A DNA stretch of 64,000 bases from Paenibacillus sp. IHBB 10380 (GCF_000949425.1 NZ_CP010976.1:1488001-1552000); one strand, 5' to 3'; positions 26,961 through 36,520 are shown, counted from the stretch's first letter. The notes: a model not told the origin generated them from the sequence alone. Numbers and translations: made by a program.

Positions 26961-28601
26961 TTGGTTGATATAGAAAAGAACTTTAAACATAAAGAATATG
27001 CATCACTCGAAGGTATGTGCTTCAAGCTTCGAGAAATTGAGCATATCAAGAACCAAGCAAATGATTGGGAATTAAGGCTTCAGTTTATCGAATCCCACAT
27101 GATTCTTGTTGCGGCAAGCGGTCAAGGCTGGCTAACGATTGATGGGCAATTCACCGAACTTCGACAAGGCAGCGTTTACGTGTGTACGCCCGGTCAACTC
27201 GTCGAAGCAGCCGTGCACACCTTTGATGAACGGGGATTTTACCATATGCGATTCGATGTTATGGATGATGAGGGATCTTCAGTCCATTCGATGCAGATTA
27301 TTAAGAGGAACAGCCCGTTTCCGGCAAAAGGGGAAGTTATCGTTACGTCTCCGGTTTCTGTTAATGCTTTGTGCGACACCATTTGCCAATACTTGCAGGA
27401 CGAGGATCGTTTAAAACGGTTTCGCGGTCAAATTCTCTTTCAAGAACTGCTGCATACCATCCTGCAAGATGCCCATCTTGTACAAGAGAATGATTCGGAA
27501 ACGGCCCTAGAATACGTTAAAGGCTATATCGAGCAGCATTTTCAACAAGAGCTGACGATCGATCATTTGGCCAAGGTGGCGGGAATCAGTACCCGTCATT
27601 TTATGCGATTATTTAAAAAAAGGTATGGCTGCAGCGCGATCGATTATTTGGCAGTTTTCCGAATTGAGCAGGCACAACAGCTGATGAGGTCGGGTGGGCA
27701 AAATCGTCTTCGGGATATTGCACGACATGTAGGTTACCATGATGATATTTATTTTCGGCGCAAATTTAAACAGGTATCGGGTGTGCCTCCAGCGGCATTT
27801 ATGAAGAACAGCAGGAAAAAAATAGTCGCTTACGATTTCTCCAACATTGGACAACTTATTGCGCTTCAAATTAATCCTTGCGCCGCACCAGCCGATCACC
27901 CATGGACTGATTATTACAAGCGAAAGTATCAAATGGATTCCGTGCTGCCGCTAAGTTCAAATCAATGGATAAAGAGAGAAGAAATTCGACTTGCTGAACC
28001 CGATTTCATTATTGGTATCGACAATCTGGTACCTCCCGAGGAACAGGACATGCTGAGGGAAATCGCACCTACATTTTTTGTGCCCTGGGTGAAGAACGAT
28101 TGGCGTATGCATTTGCGCTTAATTGGGCAATTTCTGGACAAGACAGTAGAAGCGGAGACTTGGCTTGGAAAATATGATCGAAAAGCCCTTTTTGTAAGAG
28201 AGCAGGTGAAACACGTATTCAAGGATGACAGTCTCCTCATTCTGAGAATCACCGGTGATCGTTACAATGTTTTGGGTAATAGAAGTCTGGGCACGGTGTT
28301 TTACGATGATCTGCATGTTGTGCCCGTGCGAGGCGTCGATCTTTTGAGGCCGGATCAGCAGGTAACGCCGGATCAGCTAGCGGATTTTGATCCGGATCGT
28401 TTATTGCTCATCGTAGATGAGGGCATTCTATCACAATTAAGCTGGCGAACACTCATGAACTCTAAGCTATGGAGTGATCTGAAAGCCGTCAGGAACAGCC
28501 GGGTGGACTTCCTCCCCTCATATCCTTGGGTAGAATATACGGCTTTCACCCATGAGCTTATGCTGGATGAAGTGTTAAAGATTTGGCGGGATCGTGCATA
28601 A
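26961..28601 (+). CDS. Btr-type AraC regulator with a substrate-binding-protein domain
   Basis: 546 residues. A cupin-like N-terminal domain is followed by two AraC HTH motifs (TIDHLAKVAGISTRHFMRLF and RDIARHVGYHDDIYFRRKFK) to about residue 278. The remaining 265 residues (KKIVAYDFSNIGQLIALQI, then REEIRLAEPDFIIGIDN and SKLWSDLKAVRNSRVDFLP) match the FepB/FeuA-type binding fold without a signal peptide. This is the layout of Bacillus Btr, which senses a ferric siderophore in the cytoplasm and activates uptake genes. The start is TTG at 26961, with GAGGGCGGTGAG upstream. The target is probably the lipoprotein gene that follows. Confidence 0.9.
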   Translation: MVDIEKNFKHKEYASLEGMCFKLREIEHIKNQANDWELRLQFIESHMILVAASGQGWLTIDGQFTELRQGSVYVCTPGQLVEAAVHTFDERGFYHMRFDVMDDEGSSVHSMQIIKRNSPFPAKGEVIVTSPVSVNALCDTICQYLQDEDRLKRFRGQILFQELLHTILQDAHLVQENDSETALEYVKGYIEQHFQQELTIDHLAKVAGISTRHFMRLFKKRYGCSAIDYLAVFRIEQAQQLMRSGGQNRLRDIARHVGYHDDIYFRRKFKQVSGVPPAAFMKNSRKKIVAYDFSNIGQLIALQINPCAAPADHPWTDYYKRKYQMDSVLPLSSNQWIKREEIRLAEPDFIIGIDNLVPPEEQDMLREIAPTFFVPWVKNDWRMHLRLIGQFLDKTVEAETWLGKYDRKALFVREQVKHVFKDDSLLILRITGDRYNVLGNRSLGTVFYDDLHVVPVRGVDLLRPDQQVTPDQLADFDPDRLLLIVDEGILSQLSWRTLMNSKLWSDLKAVRNSRVDFLPSYPWVEYTAFTHELMLDEVLKIWRDRA

Positions 28602-28659
28602 AAAAATGTCGCTATCGTCAATATTTCCAAATTAAAAATTCATCTATACTCCTAATATA

Positions 28660-28674
28660 TGATAATGATAATCA
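28660..28674 (+). promoter_or_regulatory. Fur box upstream of the second binding lipoprotein
   Basis: TGATAATGATAATCA differs at one base from the 7-1-7 Fur motif and is extended by further A+T half-sites. It is 55 bp before the start of the substrate-binding gene. Confidence 0.8.
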
Positions 28675-28729
28675 ATTTTAATTAGAGGTTGTCATAAATA
28701 AATCAAATTATCGGGAGGATCATCAAAGA

Positions 28730-29701
28730 ATGAAGCAGCAACGAAGTTTGATCACAGGGTTAATTATCGTATTGTTAGTCATGTTAAGTACTGCTTGTGG
28801 AACCGATAATGCCGGAAATACAGCTGGGAACTCTGGAAAAACGAGTGAAGGAGCAACTGCTGAACAGCGTGTTATTACAACTTTAAAGGGAGACATTAGT
28901 ACTCCAACAGAGCCGAAGAGGGTCATTGGACTTTCGGTTGTCTACCCGGAGTTGTTATATGCACTTGGCGTTACACCTATTGCGGTGCAAAACTATCATC
29001 CGGATTTCCCATCCTATTTAAAGGAACCGTTTAAAGATACACTGAAGATGGGAGTTGCCCAAGTACCTAATTTTGAAGAAATTCTGGCTTCTGAGCCGGA
29101 TTTAATTATTGCCCCTACGTGGTGGTCCGATAAAGATTATGCTCAGCTTTCCAAAATCGCACCAACTGTGCTTTTGCCGCAGCGGGATGATTGGCGTGAT
29201 GAGTTACGGGATATTGGCGAGGTTCTAGGCAAAGTTGAACAGGCTAAAAAGGTCATTCAAGATTTGCAAACGAAAGAAGCTGAAGCCAAGGAGAAACTCC
29301 AATCTTTAGTTGGTGACGAGTCAGTCATGTACATGATGATTATGGCGAAGGAGATCGTTATTTACGGAGAAAATAGTGATCGGGGAAACTTCATCCATAA
29401 GAAGCTAGGTCTAAAGCCGATTAAAGATTATCCACAAGGTGAGTTAAGCCGTTCAATTTCATTGGAAAAAATACCGGAATATAATCCTGACCATATTATT
29501 TTGCAGTTAGATGATGAGTCCAGCGAAGAAGTTCGGAATAGATCTGAGGAAATGATGAATAGCTCTTTGTGGAAAAACATGACAGCCGTGAAGAAAAATC
29601 AGGTTCACATCATGGGAGGAAAGGAATGGTTTAGTCTTGGCATGTCTCCACTGGCAGACCTTAATGCTATTGACGACATTGTTCATGCTTTTGAAAAATA
29701 G
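28730..29701 (+). CDS. Iron-siderophore ABC transporter substrate-binding lipoprotein
   Basis: 323 residues. Signal peptide GLIIVLLVMLSTAC with the lipobox STAC, then a FeuA/FepB-type binding protein (TEPKRVIGLSVVYPELLYAL, NFEEILASEPDLIIAPTWW, and SLEKIPEYNPDHIILQL in the second lobe). GGGAGG precedes the ATG by about 11 nt. It follows the Btr-type regulator and a Fur box and is followed by an FhuF-type reductase gene, so it probably brings a ferric siderophore to a permease encoded elsewhere. It is not closely similar to the lipoprotein at 24743, suggesting a different ligand. Confidence 0.92.
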   Translation: MKQQRSLITGLIIVLLVMLSTACGTDNAGNTAGNSGKTSEGATAEQRVITTLKGDISTPTEPKRVIGLSVVYPELLYALGVTPIAVQNYHPDFPSYLKEPFKDTLKMGVAQVPNFEEILASEPDLIIAPTWWSDKDYAQLSKIAPTVLLPQRDDWRDELRDIGEVLGKVEQAKKVIQDLQTKEAEAKEKLQSLVGDESVMYMMIMAKEIVIYGENSDRGNFIHKKLGLKPIKDYPQGELSRSISLEKIPEYNPDHIILQLDDESSEEVRNRSEEMMNSSLWKNMTAVKKNQVHIMGGKEWFSLGMSPLADLNAIDDIVHAFEK

Positions 29702-29725
29702 ACAATAATAATGGGAGGGTATGCA

Positions 29726-30511
29726 GTGGGCACAGTTGATTTTCAACAATTGGAAGAGAAATTTTTCCTTACTTTGAATAAGCTCGAAAACATCGTGCTT
29801 ACCATCCCTGCATTGGATCTATTAAAAGTTGAAAATATGAAGCACTTAATCGACACATACGGCACGCTCATTAAAGCTAGAGAACGTTCTACAGCGGCAG
29901 CTTTTTTTATTAGCTGGTATGCTGGGGTATGCGGTGCGATGCAGTACATGCTGTATCGGGGCGACGAGTTGCTTTTGGATTTGTCATTATCTAATTTATC
30001 CGTACAATTATATGCAGGTGACCACTATCCGCTTTTTTCATTTAAAATCAACGAAGCGCGATTTAGCCAAGTTCCGATAATGGACCGTGATGATGGGTAC
30101 AAGAAATCGCTTGATTCCTTTTACAGGGAACAGGTAACGCCTGTAATCCAAATTTTGTCCCAACTGGCCCAAATAAACGTTATTCCATTATGGGGACAGA
30201 TCGTTAATGCGTTATATGCTCAAATGGAAGAAGAGTTGATCGAAGCATCTGATGAAAAAAGTAGAACCAGGATCATTTATTATTTCAAATTGCTCACACA
30301 CGATGTCGATGCTAGTGCGTTCGCACTCCGGAAAAACCCGTTTGATATTAAACCAAACTTCATTCAACACCCCAATATCCCTGACCAAAAAATGCTAATG
30401 AAAACTGCTTGTTGCTTGGCTTATTGCTTGGATAGCGAATTTGGCTACTGCTACGCATGTCCACGATTAAAAGAAAAGGATCGGGCATTAATGAGAGCGA
30501 ATGAACGTTAA
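29726..30511 (+). CDS. FhuF-like ferric siderophore reductase
   Basis: 261 residues. The C-terminus has four cysteines arranged CC-x11-C-x2-C (TACCLAYCLDSEFGYCYACP), close to the CC-x10-C-x2-C [2Fe-2S] site of FhuF-type reductases; a fifth Cys lies in between. The body is the helical IucA/IucC-related fold with FFISWYAGVCGAMQYML and LSVQLYAGDHYPLFSF. It releases iron in the cytoplasm by reducing the imported ferric siderophore. GTG 29726 was chosen because GGGAGG is 7 nt upstream; the ATG at 29711 overlaps that site. It directly follows the binding-lipoprotein gene by 24 bp. Confidence 0.85.
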   Translation: MGTVDFQQLEEKFFLTLNKLENIVLTIPALDLLKVENMKHLIDTYGTLIKARERSTAAAFFISWYAGVCGAMQYMLYRGDELLLDLSLSNLSVQLYAGDHYPLFSFKINEARFSQVPIMDRDDGYKKSLDSFYREQVTPVIQILSQLAQINVIPLWGQIVNALYAQMEEELIEASDEKSRTRIIYYFKLLTHDVDASAFALRKNPFDIKPNFIQHPNIPDQKMLMKTACCLAYCLDSEFGYCYACPRLKEKDRALMRANER

Positions 30512-30916
30512 TTTATAGATTGAAGTTTGTAAGCTAACTCAGGGATTGAGGCGTGCCTGTTAGAAAAGGTGATTCACGCTAGTGGGATACACATAGAGTG
30601 TATGAGTCGGATACCCAGTACATTGAAGGTTTCTCCCCATACAAGATCCGGAAAGGATCTCTGCACCTTTTAGCAGAGGTCTATTTGTGTAGCAGCATGT
30701 GAAAATATCATTTATTAGAATCTATACAATTTTGCTTCTACTGGCTGCCTCCCCTAGGTAGGATTTTTTATTTTTAATTGATTAGTAGTTACTTAAATAC
30801 TTCCATTTTATAGTATGATAAGACTATAGCTCATAGGGGTCTATCTGAAAAACATGAAAAAAGAATATAACCTATGGCATGAAATAGGAATTTATTTTTT
30901 TTGAGGAGGTTTAAAA
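30512..30916. other. Intergenic stretch with small hairpins only
   Basis: No coding frame is supported in these 405 bp. Two short adjacent hairpins at 30644-30678 (AGATCC/GGATCT and CTCTGC/GCAGAG) could end the iron operon but lack a convincing T run. AGGAGG at about 30903 belongs to the small gene that follows. Confidence 0.4.
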
Positions 30917-31176
30917 ATGAAGTTTTGTCTTAATCATAGTGACACTAATTTTATTGCGCTAGTCAATGCAGATAAATATAACACATTTGTAGATGAAGAT
31001 TGGGAATTAGGATTGAATTGAAGAATGGGTTGTATAAGGTAGAAATTGTTCAATTTTATAATGCCGATAATGACGAACATATTGGTGGCGATAAAATAAA
31101 TATGTTAATGAATTTTAATGAGATATCAAATTTTGGAGCTAATGCAGATAAAGTAATTTGGTGTAGCTATATTTAA
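30917..31176 (+). pseudogene. Small uncharacterised gene split by a one-base frameshift
   Basis: ATG 30917 with GAGGAGG upstream starts MKFCLNHSDTNFIALVNADK and stops early after WELGLN. A +1 frame picks up at once (LKNGLYKVEIVQFYNADND, then INMLMNFNEISNF and KVIWCSYI) and ends at 31176. Adding one T at about 31018 gives a continuous protein of 86 residues. The N-terminus-to-stop composition is coherent across the break, so it was one gene. I do not recognise the family; it resembles small immunity-type proteins only in size and composition. Confidence 0.55.
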
Positions 31177-31273
31177 ATTAAGAGGGTACTGTGATATCAC
31201 TGGTCTTTCGCCCCTCGGCCATCCAGAAACATTACGAATACATATTTTTAGATGATGATAAGGAGATGAGAGC

Positions 31274-34200
31274 ATGACAACAAATACTACAGCGGAACAA
31301 ATCCTCATTATCGAGTACGACCCTTCCTACGCTGGGGCGCTCGCTGATATGTGGAACCGCAGCAACGAAAGTTGGGGAGGCGGCACGAACCAGAGAACGG
31401 AGGACACTGTGCGCCGGGAGATGGAAATTTCGTCCAATCTCTATGCGTTTCTCGCCGTCGATGGCAAGGAGGTTGTCGGCTTTTGTAGTTTCGCGCACTA
31501 CCGCCAAGACGAAGGGGCCTTGTATGTACCGCTGTTGAATGTGCGACCCGATTATCACGGCTACAAGGTCGGCCGCAATCTGATTTTGAACGCGGTTCGC
31601 AAAACAGTCGAAGCGGGTTGGCCGCGGCTCGATCTGTTCACATGGGCGGGCAACACCAAAGCTGTGCCGATGTACAAGAAATGCGGGTTCTTCTGGGAAA
31701 AAAATGATGATTCCGTCCACCTGATGAACTTCATTCCGACCATCTTGCAAACCGAAGCGCTCGCCCCTTATTTCGAGGAGCTGGATTGGTACGCAGACAG
31801 CACCCGCGAGCTCGTCATTGAGCCGGATGGTCGCCGGGAGCGCGGCTTCGATTTCTTTGATTACACCTGGGGTAAGGGAGATCTCTCCGTGCGAGCAGAA
31901 TTCGAAAAGACCGGTCGTGGGCTAACCGCTCTCGACACGCCAGACTATGCAATCTCCACCGAGATCGACGATCATGATCTTGTGTTCGGTTCCGCCTACA
32001 AAGTTCGCTATCGCATCAAGAACTGCTCGGCTTCCGAACTGGCGATTGAGATCAAGGGCCAGGACGACAAGAGTATCCGTTTTGCTCTGGCTGCTGCACA
32101 AAAGATCGCTCCGGGAGAAACAGTCATTGTGGAGGGGGAATTCGAGCTTGACCCGGTCCGGGAGGAGCAGAATGACAAGAAGACCCATCCCGTTGTCATG
32201 AGCCAATGGGTTATTGGTGGCAAGCGGGCCGAATTCCGCATGGGCATCGCTCCGAAATTCCCGGTCAAGATGAAGATGGCGCTGCCAGCCAAGGCACTTT
32301 ATCCGGGCATTCCGGCTGAGCTGTATCTGAACGTGGAGAACAATTTTGCCTCGGAAGCGGAGTTCGCTTTTGAATGGCCGGAGGATGAATGCGTGGAATG
32401 GGCCGAGCGTGCAGTACGCTTCACAGTTCCGGCTAAGGGCAAAGCATCTGTCCCGGTACCCTTCACCTTGCGGTCCTACGGACTTTACTCGCGTGAGGTT
32501 GAGGTGACGGCTGTTCCAGCCGAGAAGAAGGCAATTTCCTTCACAAGCAAGTTGTCTTTTCTGATGAAGGGAACTCAAGGTCGTTACGGAGGGGAAGACG
32601 GGGAACAGTGGGTCGCCGTGAACGGCGCATTCTCCCTCCATCTGGGCAAGCTCGATAATAACATGTGGATCGATTATCCTGGCTCCCACCACAGTTTCTG
32701 GTGGAACTATCCGAAGCTGGGTAAGCCGTTTGCGGAAGAATTCTCCAAGAAGCAGGCCAAAGAAGTGACGATCTACCCGGAAGGGGAGAGCCAGGTTCTC
32801 GAAGCCCTCTACGAATCGGAGGACTTTCCCGGCCTGCAGATGAAGTCGGTGGCTAAGCTGTTCGCAAGCGGCATCGTCGAATTTCATCACGAAATCTGTA
32901 ACACCAGTAGCAAAGGGCTGGAAGAGAATGTGTATCTGCTGACGAATTTCGGTTTCTTCGGTAACCGGCTCATCCTGCCGTACCAGGGCCATTATGTGGA
33001 TATGGGCGACGCTTACTCTGGCGATCCGGATCATTGGGACAGCGCCCAAATCACGGAGAACTGGCTGTTCTGCAAGGAAGAAAACGTCGCTTGCGGTATC
33101 TGCTGGGATCCTTCCTTGAAGCTGCTTCGCCCGGAATACCCGCTTGGGCTGGAGCATGATCTTGGCCGAATTTCCGCCGGAGCCGTCGTGCGGACGAAGC
33201 CGACCGTGTTTGCTCTGAACACCTTCGCCAAGTGGTGGGATTTCCGCTCCTTCGCCCGGAAACTGCGGAACCCGGTTGTACCGGTGCTGGACAATCATCT
33301 CGAACTGGCGCTTGGCGGCGGCAATCCGTTCGTGGCGGGGTCGCTGAATGCGGAGCTAATCGAACGAAAGATGGTTCCGCTCGCCGGGAGCCTCGAACTG
33401 TATGTGCAAAATGGTGGGGAACCGGAGCGGAAGGCCGCCGACATCGAGTTGCGCCGAGAGCAGGACCTGCACTCCGCGCACGTTGAGTTCTCTCCTGAGG
33501 AAAAGAAAGACCCGGATAACGGCGAATCCGGTTGGAAGATCCGGGCCGTCTATCGCGGTGAGGATCGGGTTCAGGAGCGGTCGGCTCTTTGGTTCCCTCG
33601 TACAGAAGCAAGTGTCATTTGTGAGATAGAGGAAGGTGCGGCAGGTCCCGTGTACACGGTGAGCAACGGAGTTCTCTCGATAGCGGCTGCCCCCGGCTTC
33701 GGCAGCGTCGTGCATTCCCTGAAGCACCAAGGCGAAGAATGGCTAGACAGCTCCTATCCGGAAGCGGTCCCGCGTTCCTGGTGGAATCCCTGGTATGGAG
33801 GACTCGGTGTGGACATCTCCGGCATGAGTGGCTTTAGCCGACAGCAGGAGCAGAGAAGTGCGACTTGGGCGGAGCGGAGTGATATGCACGGCAACATCTG
33901 GAAGGGACTCCGAATGACGACTGTCATCGAAAAGCAGGAAGCGAATCGGGGGATCACGATACACCAGCATTACCTTATGCTGCCCGGTGTCCCTGTTCTC
34001 TGTGTGCTGCATTCGGTGACCAACGAAAGTGGCATGGTTCTGCCGCATTATTCACTCACTGACGATAATTTCTTCAAGCCTTCACCTGTCTTCTCCGAAG
34101 GATGGATGGAAATCCCCGGAGAAGGAAAATTCCTTCTCGGAAAGCTGGAAGCCCATCTTCATTCCAAGGGACTCTTGCGAATCGGTGCGGTTTCTCGTCA

Positions 34201-34444
34201 GAACATGCTGCATGTAGTGAATAGTTGTCACAATCAGAGCGCTTCGGCGTATGTGAACAACAAAGTGTTCAGTCAAGATGTGCATCACCATCTTTCACTT
34301 CTGAATGGGGAAACCGTCTGGACACAGCAGACCTTTCTGATCTTGGGTCGAATGGCTCTGAATCCGGAGGATGTTCGTGACCTTCTGAAGCTTACCTTTG
34401 CCAGCCCTACCGACAAAAAGGAGACCTTATATGCCGATCATTGA
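31274..34444 (+). CDS. Large GNAT acetyltransferase fusion with a beta-rich C-terminal region
   Basis: 1056 residues. Residues 1-160 are a GNAT domain: VDGKEVVGFCSF, then VRPDYHGYKVGRNLILNAVR (acetyl-CoA loop) and AVPMYKKCGFFWEKND. The following 900 residues are beta-rich, with Ig-like stretches at about 230-430 and then a region (YPGSHHSFWWNYPKLGKPF, later SWWNPWYGGLGVDISGM and VLHSVTNESG) reminiscent of galactose-mutarotase-like folds of carbohydrate enzymes. AAGGAG lies 8 nt before the ATG. It overlaps the amidohydrolase gene by 14 bp, so they act together. Base composition is clearly richer in G+C than the surroundings, suggesting transfer. The substrate is unknown; glycan or amino-sugar acylation is a guess. 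Confidence 0.78.
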   Translation: MTTNTTAEQILIIEYDPSYAGALADMWNRSNESWGGGTNQRTEDTVRREMEISSNLYAFLAVDGKEVVGFCSFAHYRQDEGALYVPLLNVRPDYHGYKVGRNLILNAVRKTVEAGWPRLDLFTWAGNTKAVPMYKKCGFFWEKNDDSVHLMNFIPTILQTEALAPYFEELDWYADSTRELVIEPDGRRERGFDFFDYTWGKGDLSVRAEFEKTGRGLTALDTPDYAISTEIDDHDLVFGSAYKVRYRIKNCSASELAIEIKGQDDKSIRFALAAAQKIAPGETVIVEGEFELDPVREEQNDKKTHPVVMSQWVIGGKRAEFRMGIAPKFPVKMKMALPAKALYPGIPAELYLNVENNFASEAEFAFEWPEDECVEWAERAVRFTVPAKGKASVPVPFTLRSYGLYSREVEVTAVPAEKKAISFTSKLSFLMKGTQGRYGGEDGEQWVAVNGAFSLHLGKLDNNMWIDYPGSHHSFWWNYPKLGKPFAEEFSKKQAKEVTIYPEGESQVLEALYESEDFPGLQMKSVAKLFASGIVEFHHEICNTSSKGLEENVYLLTNFGFFGNRLILPYQGHYVDMGDAYSGDPDHWDSAQITENWLFCKEENVACGICWDPSLKLLRPEYPLGLEHDLGRISAGAVVRTKPTVFALNTFAKWWDFRSFARKLRNPVVPVLDNHLELALGGGNPFVAGSLNAELIERKMVPLAGSLELYVQNGGEPERKAADIELRREQDLHSAHVEFSPEEKKDPDNGESGWKIRAVYRGEDRVQERSALWFPRTEASVICEIEEGAAGPVYTVSNGVLSIAAAPGFGSVVHSLKHQGEEWLDSSYPEAVPRSWWNPWYGGLGVDISGMSGFSRQQEQRSATWAERSDMHGNIWKGLRMTTVIEKQEANRGITIHQHYLMLPGVPVLCVLHSVTNESGMVLPHYSLTDDNFFKPSPVFSEGWMEIPGEGKFLLGKLEAHLHSKGLLRIGAVSRQNMLHVVNSCHNQSASAYVNNKVFSQDVHHHLSLLNGETVWTQQTFLILGRMALNPEDVRDLLKLTFASPTDKKETLYADH

Positions 34445-35306
34445 CATTCATATTCATCTGTCGGACATCGACAGCTTTCATCAAACAGCGATTGATCATT
34501 CCAAAGTCGATTACACCGCCGCCGGCCTCAAGGCGGAGTTTGACAAGAACGACGTCATTCTCGGCATTGGAATGGGCGTCACGGAGCAGACGAAGGGAGC
34601 TTTTCCCGATTCCAGTTCACCCAATCCGATGGGCCTTGACTTGGAAGACAGCGTTCCGCCGTTCTTAATGGAATGCGTCGGCATCAATCCGAACATGCTC
34701 ACCGGCAAACATGCTCTGGAGGAGCTGGACCGGATCGAAGCGCGGCTGCAAGCTCCCGAGGTGGCGGGAATCAAGCTGTATGCCGGGTACTATCATCATT
34801 ACGTCCATGACAAAATCTACACACCGATATATGAGTTGGCTGCCAAGTACGGCATGCCCGTGGTGATTCATACCGGCGATACTTACTCGATGAACGGATT
34901 GCTTAAGTATTCGCATCCGCTTACCGTAGATGAATTGGCTTACCAGCAGCGCGGCGTGAACTTCATGATCTGCCATCTGGGCGATCCCTGGGTGATGGAC
35001 GCCGCCGAAGTGGTGGCCAAGAACCCTAACGTCTACGCTGATTTGTCCGGCCTTGTCGTCGGTGATCGGCCCCATTTTGAACGGTTCATGAACGAACCGC
35101 TGTTCATGGACCATTTTCGCCGGGCGCTGGTGTACAGTGATCATTACGAGAAAATGTTGTTCGGAACCGACTGGCCGCTCGCGCCGATCGACCTGTATGC
35201 GGAATTCGTCCGCCGTCTCGTGCCGGAGCAGCATCATGAGAAGGTGTTCTACCAGAATGCCTTTGGGCTGTTTCCGCGCATCCGGCAGCGGATCGCGGCG
35301 CTTTGA
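34431..35306 (+). CDS. Amidohydrolase-2 family metal-dependent hydrolase
   Basis: 291 residues of a TIM-barrel hydrolase. The first metal motif HIHL is at residues 7-10 of MPIIDIHIHLSD, a Lys/His set follows in GIKLYAGYYHHY and PVVIHTGDT, then FMICHLGDPW and the closing Asp in MLFGTDWPLAP. This is the ACMSD/amidohydrolase-2 pattern (decarboxylase or hydrolase of small ring or ester substrates). ATG 34431 has AAGGAG 8 nt upstream and overlaps the GNAT gene end. It shares the high G+C of its partner. The reaction is not predictable from sequence. Confidence 0.87.
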   Translation: MPIIDIHIHLSDIDSFHQTAIDHSKVDYTAAGLKAEFDKNDVILGIGMGVTEQTKGAFPDSSSPNPMGLDLEDSVPPFLMECVGINPNMLTGKHALEELDRIEARLQAPEVAGIKLYAGYYHHYVHDKIYTPIYELAAKYGMPVVIHTGDTYSMNGLLKYSHPLTVDELAYQQRGVNFMICHLGDPWVMDAAEVVAKNPNVYADLSGLVVGDRPHFERFMNEPLFMDHFRRALVYSDHYEKMLFGTDWPLAPIDLYAEFVRRLVPEQHHEKVFYQNAFGLFPRIRQRIAAL

Positions 35307-35361
35307 GACCATCGGCGACAGCACAGCTAGCGCAATAAAGCGCAAGAGAATGAATCATAAG

Positions 35362-35407
35362 AAAACAAGCCATCCCCGTAGATAAAGCGAAGGGGATGGC
35401 TTGTTTT
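35362..35407 (+). terminator. Terminator after the GNAT-amidohydrolase operon; 35408-35867 holds no supported gene
   Basis: Stem AAAACAAGCCATCCCC/GGGGATGGCTTGTTTT with a 14-nt loop and six Ts. The 460 bp beyond are A+T-rich. I found only short, non-homologous frames there. Confidence 0.88.
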
Positions 35408-35867
35408 TTGGTCAAAGTATAACAGCTTATAAGGCTTGCAAAGTCGATATAATTGCAACACTTGCCCATTTGTAGTAATAGCAATAAGCTTTATTTCCGT
35501 TGGATTTCGCTCCGAGCCGACTTGATGGGAGTTACACGACAAGCCGCTAATGTATGTGTTGGAAGATTGTTGGAAATTACGATGGAAGATGGTTCATAGC
35601 TTATAGAACGTAGTTGGAAAGGACACGGATCCAGCAAGCGCTCTATCTATTGTGTCCACAAGGCTTGTGGTGTGTTTATGGGGAAAGAATTGGTGATGCG
35701 ACGTGGACTAATGTCAAATCTACTATACAACGATGGCATCGGGTTTGAATTCTTTCATATCAATATCTATGTTATAATTTTCCTGTTGATTTTCATATTA
35801 AACTAACAATAGGTCCCATGAAGCTGGTATTTAGGATGGTCGATAACAATTTAAGGAGTTGTTTATT

Positions 35868-36368
35868 TTGAATAGAAGATTTAAGGGGATTTATTTGGCT
35901 ATGGTATTGATATTATCTTTGTCCTTAGTGTCTTGTTCCAATAACGATGGGTCGAAAGTTGCTAGTGTGCAAGAAATAGAAGGTTTAGGAACATCTATAC
36001 TTCCAACAGACTCGCAAGTTGATGCCCAAGAAATAAAAGATGATAAGACTATTTCCTCTAACAATGGTTCATTCATAAACAGTCAACAATTGGGAACTAC
36101 TGCATTTGAGAATTCATTCGGATGTTCTCCAGGTAATGGTAAAACCTTAAATGTATATGTTAAAAATAACAATAAGTCTGGAACCGTAATATTCAAAGTA
36201 CTTAAGGATAACCAAGACTTTGAATATGTTGATGTTAGCGCTAGTAAAGGCGTATCAAGAACATTTACAATGACTGATGGCAGTGGTATGTCTGGGGATT
36301 GGAAAGTCTATGTAACTACTAGGGATGGACACTCTATCGACATAAATGTAAAAGCTGGACAATACTAG
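35868..36368 (+). CDS. Small lipoprotein of unknown function
   Basis: 166 residues. Signal peptide GIYLAMVLILSLSLVSC with lipobox LVSC, a low-complexity Ser/Asp/Glu linker, then a beta-rich domain of about 90 residues with NSFGCSPGNGKTLNVYVKN, TVIFKVLKDN and SGDWKVYVTTRDG. TTG 35868 is chosen since AAGGAG is 9 nt upstream; an earlier TTG at 35859 abuts the ribosome site. It is held on the outer membrane face. The domain resembles a small carbohydrate- or ligand-binding beta-sandwich, but I cannot name it. Confidence 0.75.
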   Translation: MNRRFKGIYLAMVLILSLSLVSCSNNDGSKVASVQEIEGLGTSILPTDSQVDAQEIKDDKTISSNNGSFINSQQLGTTAFENSFGCSPGNGKTLNVYVKNNNKSGTVIFKVLKDNQDFEYVDVSASKGVSRTFTMTDGSGMSGDWKVYVTTRDGHSIDINVKAGQY

Positions 36369-36446
36369 ATAAATAAATAACTGTTAGTAAGGGGCTATAT
36401 CAAAATGAGGCATCCCCTGCGGTTGAGCTAATTGTGGTTCTGTCGA

Positions 36447-36491
36447 AATAAGCCTATTTTCTTATCTATCGGCTATTCAACCTGTCATTGG
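36447..36491 (+). pseudogene. Relic of a YyaL/DUF255 thioredoxin-domain gene, active-site part
   Basis: Fifteen codons read NKPIFLSIGYSTCHW, exactly the conserved thioredoxin-like active-site start of DUF255 proteins, then diverge (WDVRVNQ). No start, ribosome site or further homology is visible. Together with the relic at 26621 it covers adjacent parts of the same domain. Confidence 0.6.
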
Positions 36492-36520
36492 TGGGATGTT
36501 CGCGTGAATCAATTATTAAA

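Noticed and set aside
31922..33298. A 458-codon minus-strand frame opposite the GNAT fusion gene
   Set aside because: A shadow produced by G+C-rich third positions; the plus frame has domains and a ribosome site, the minus one has neither.
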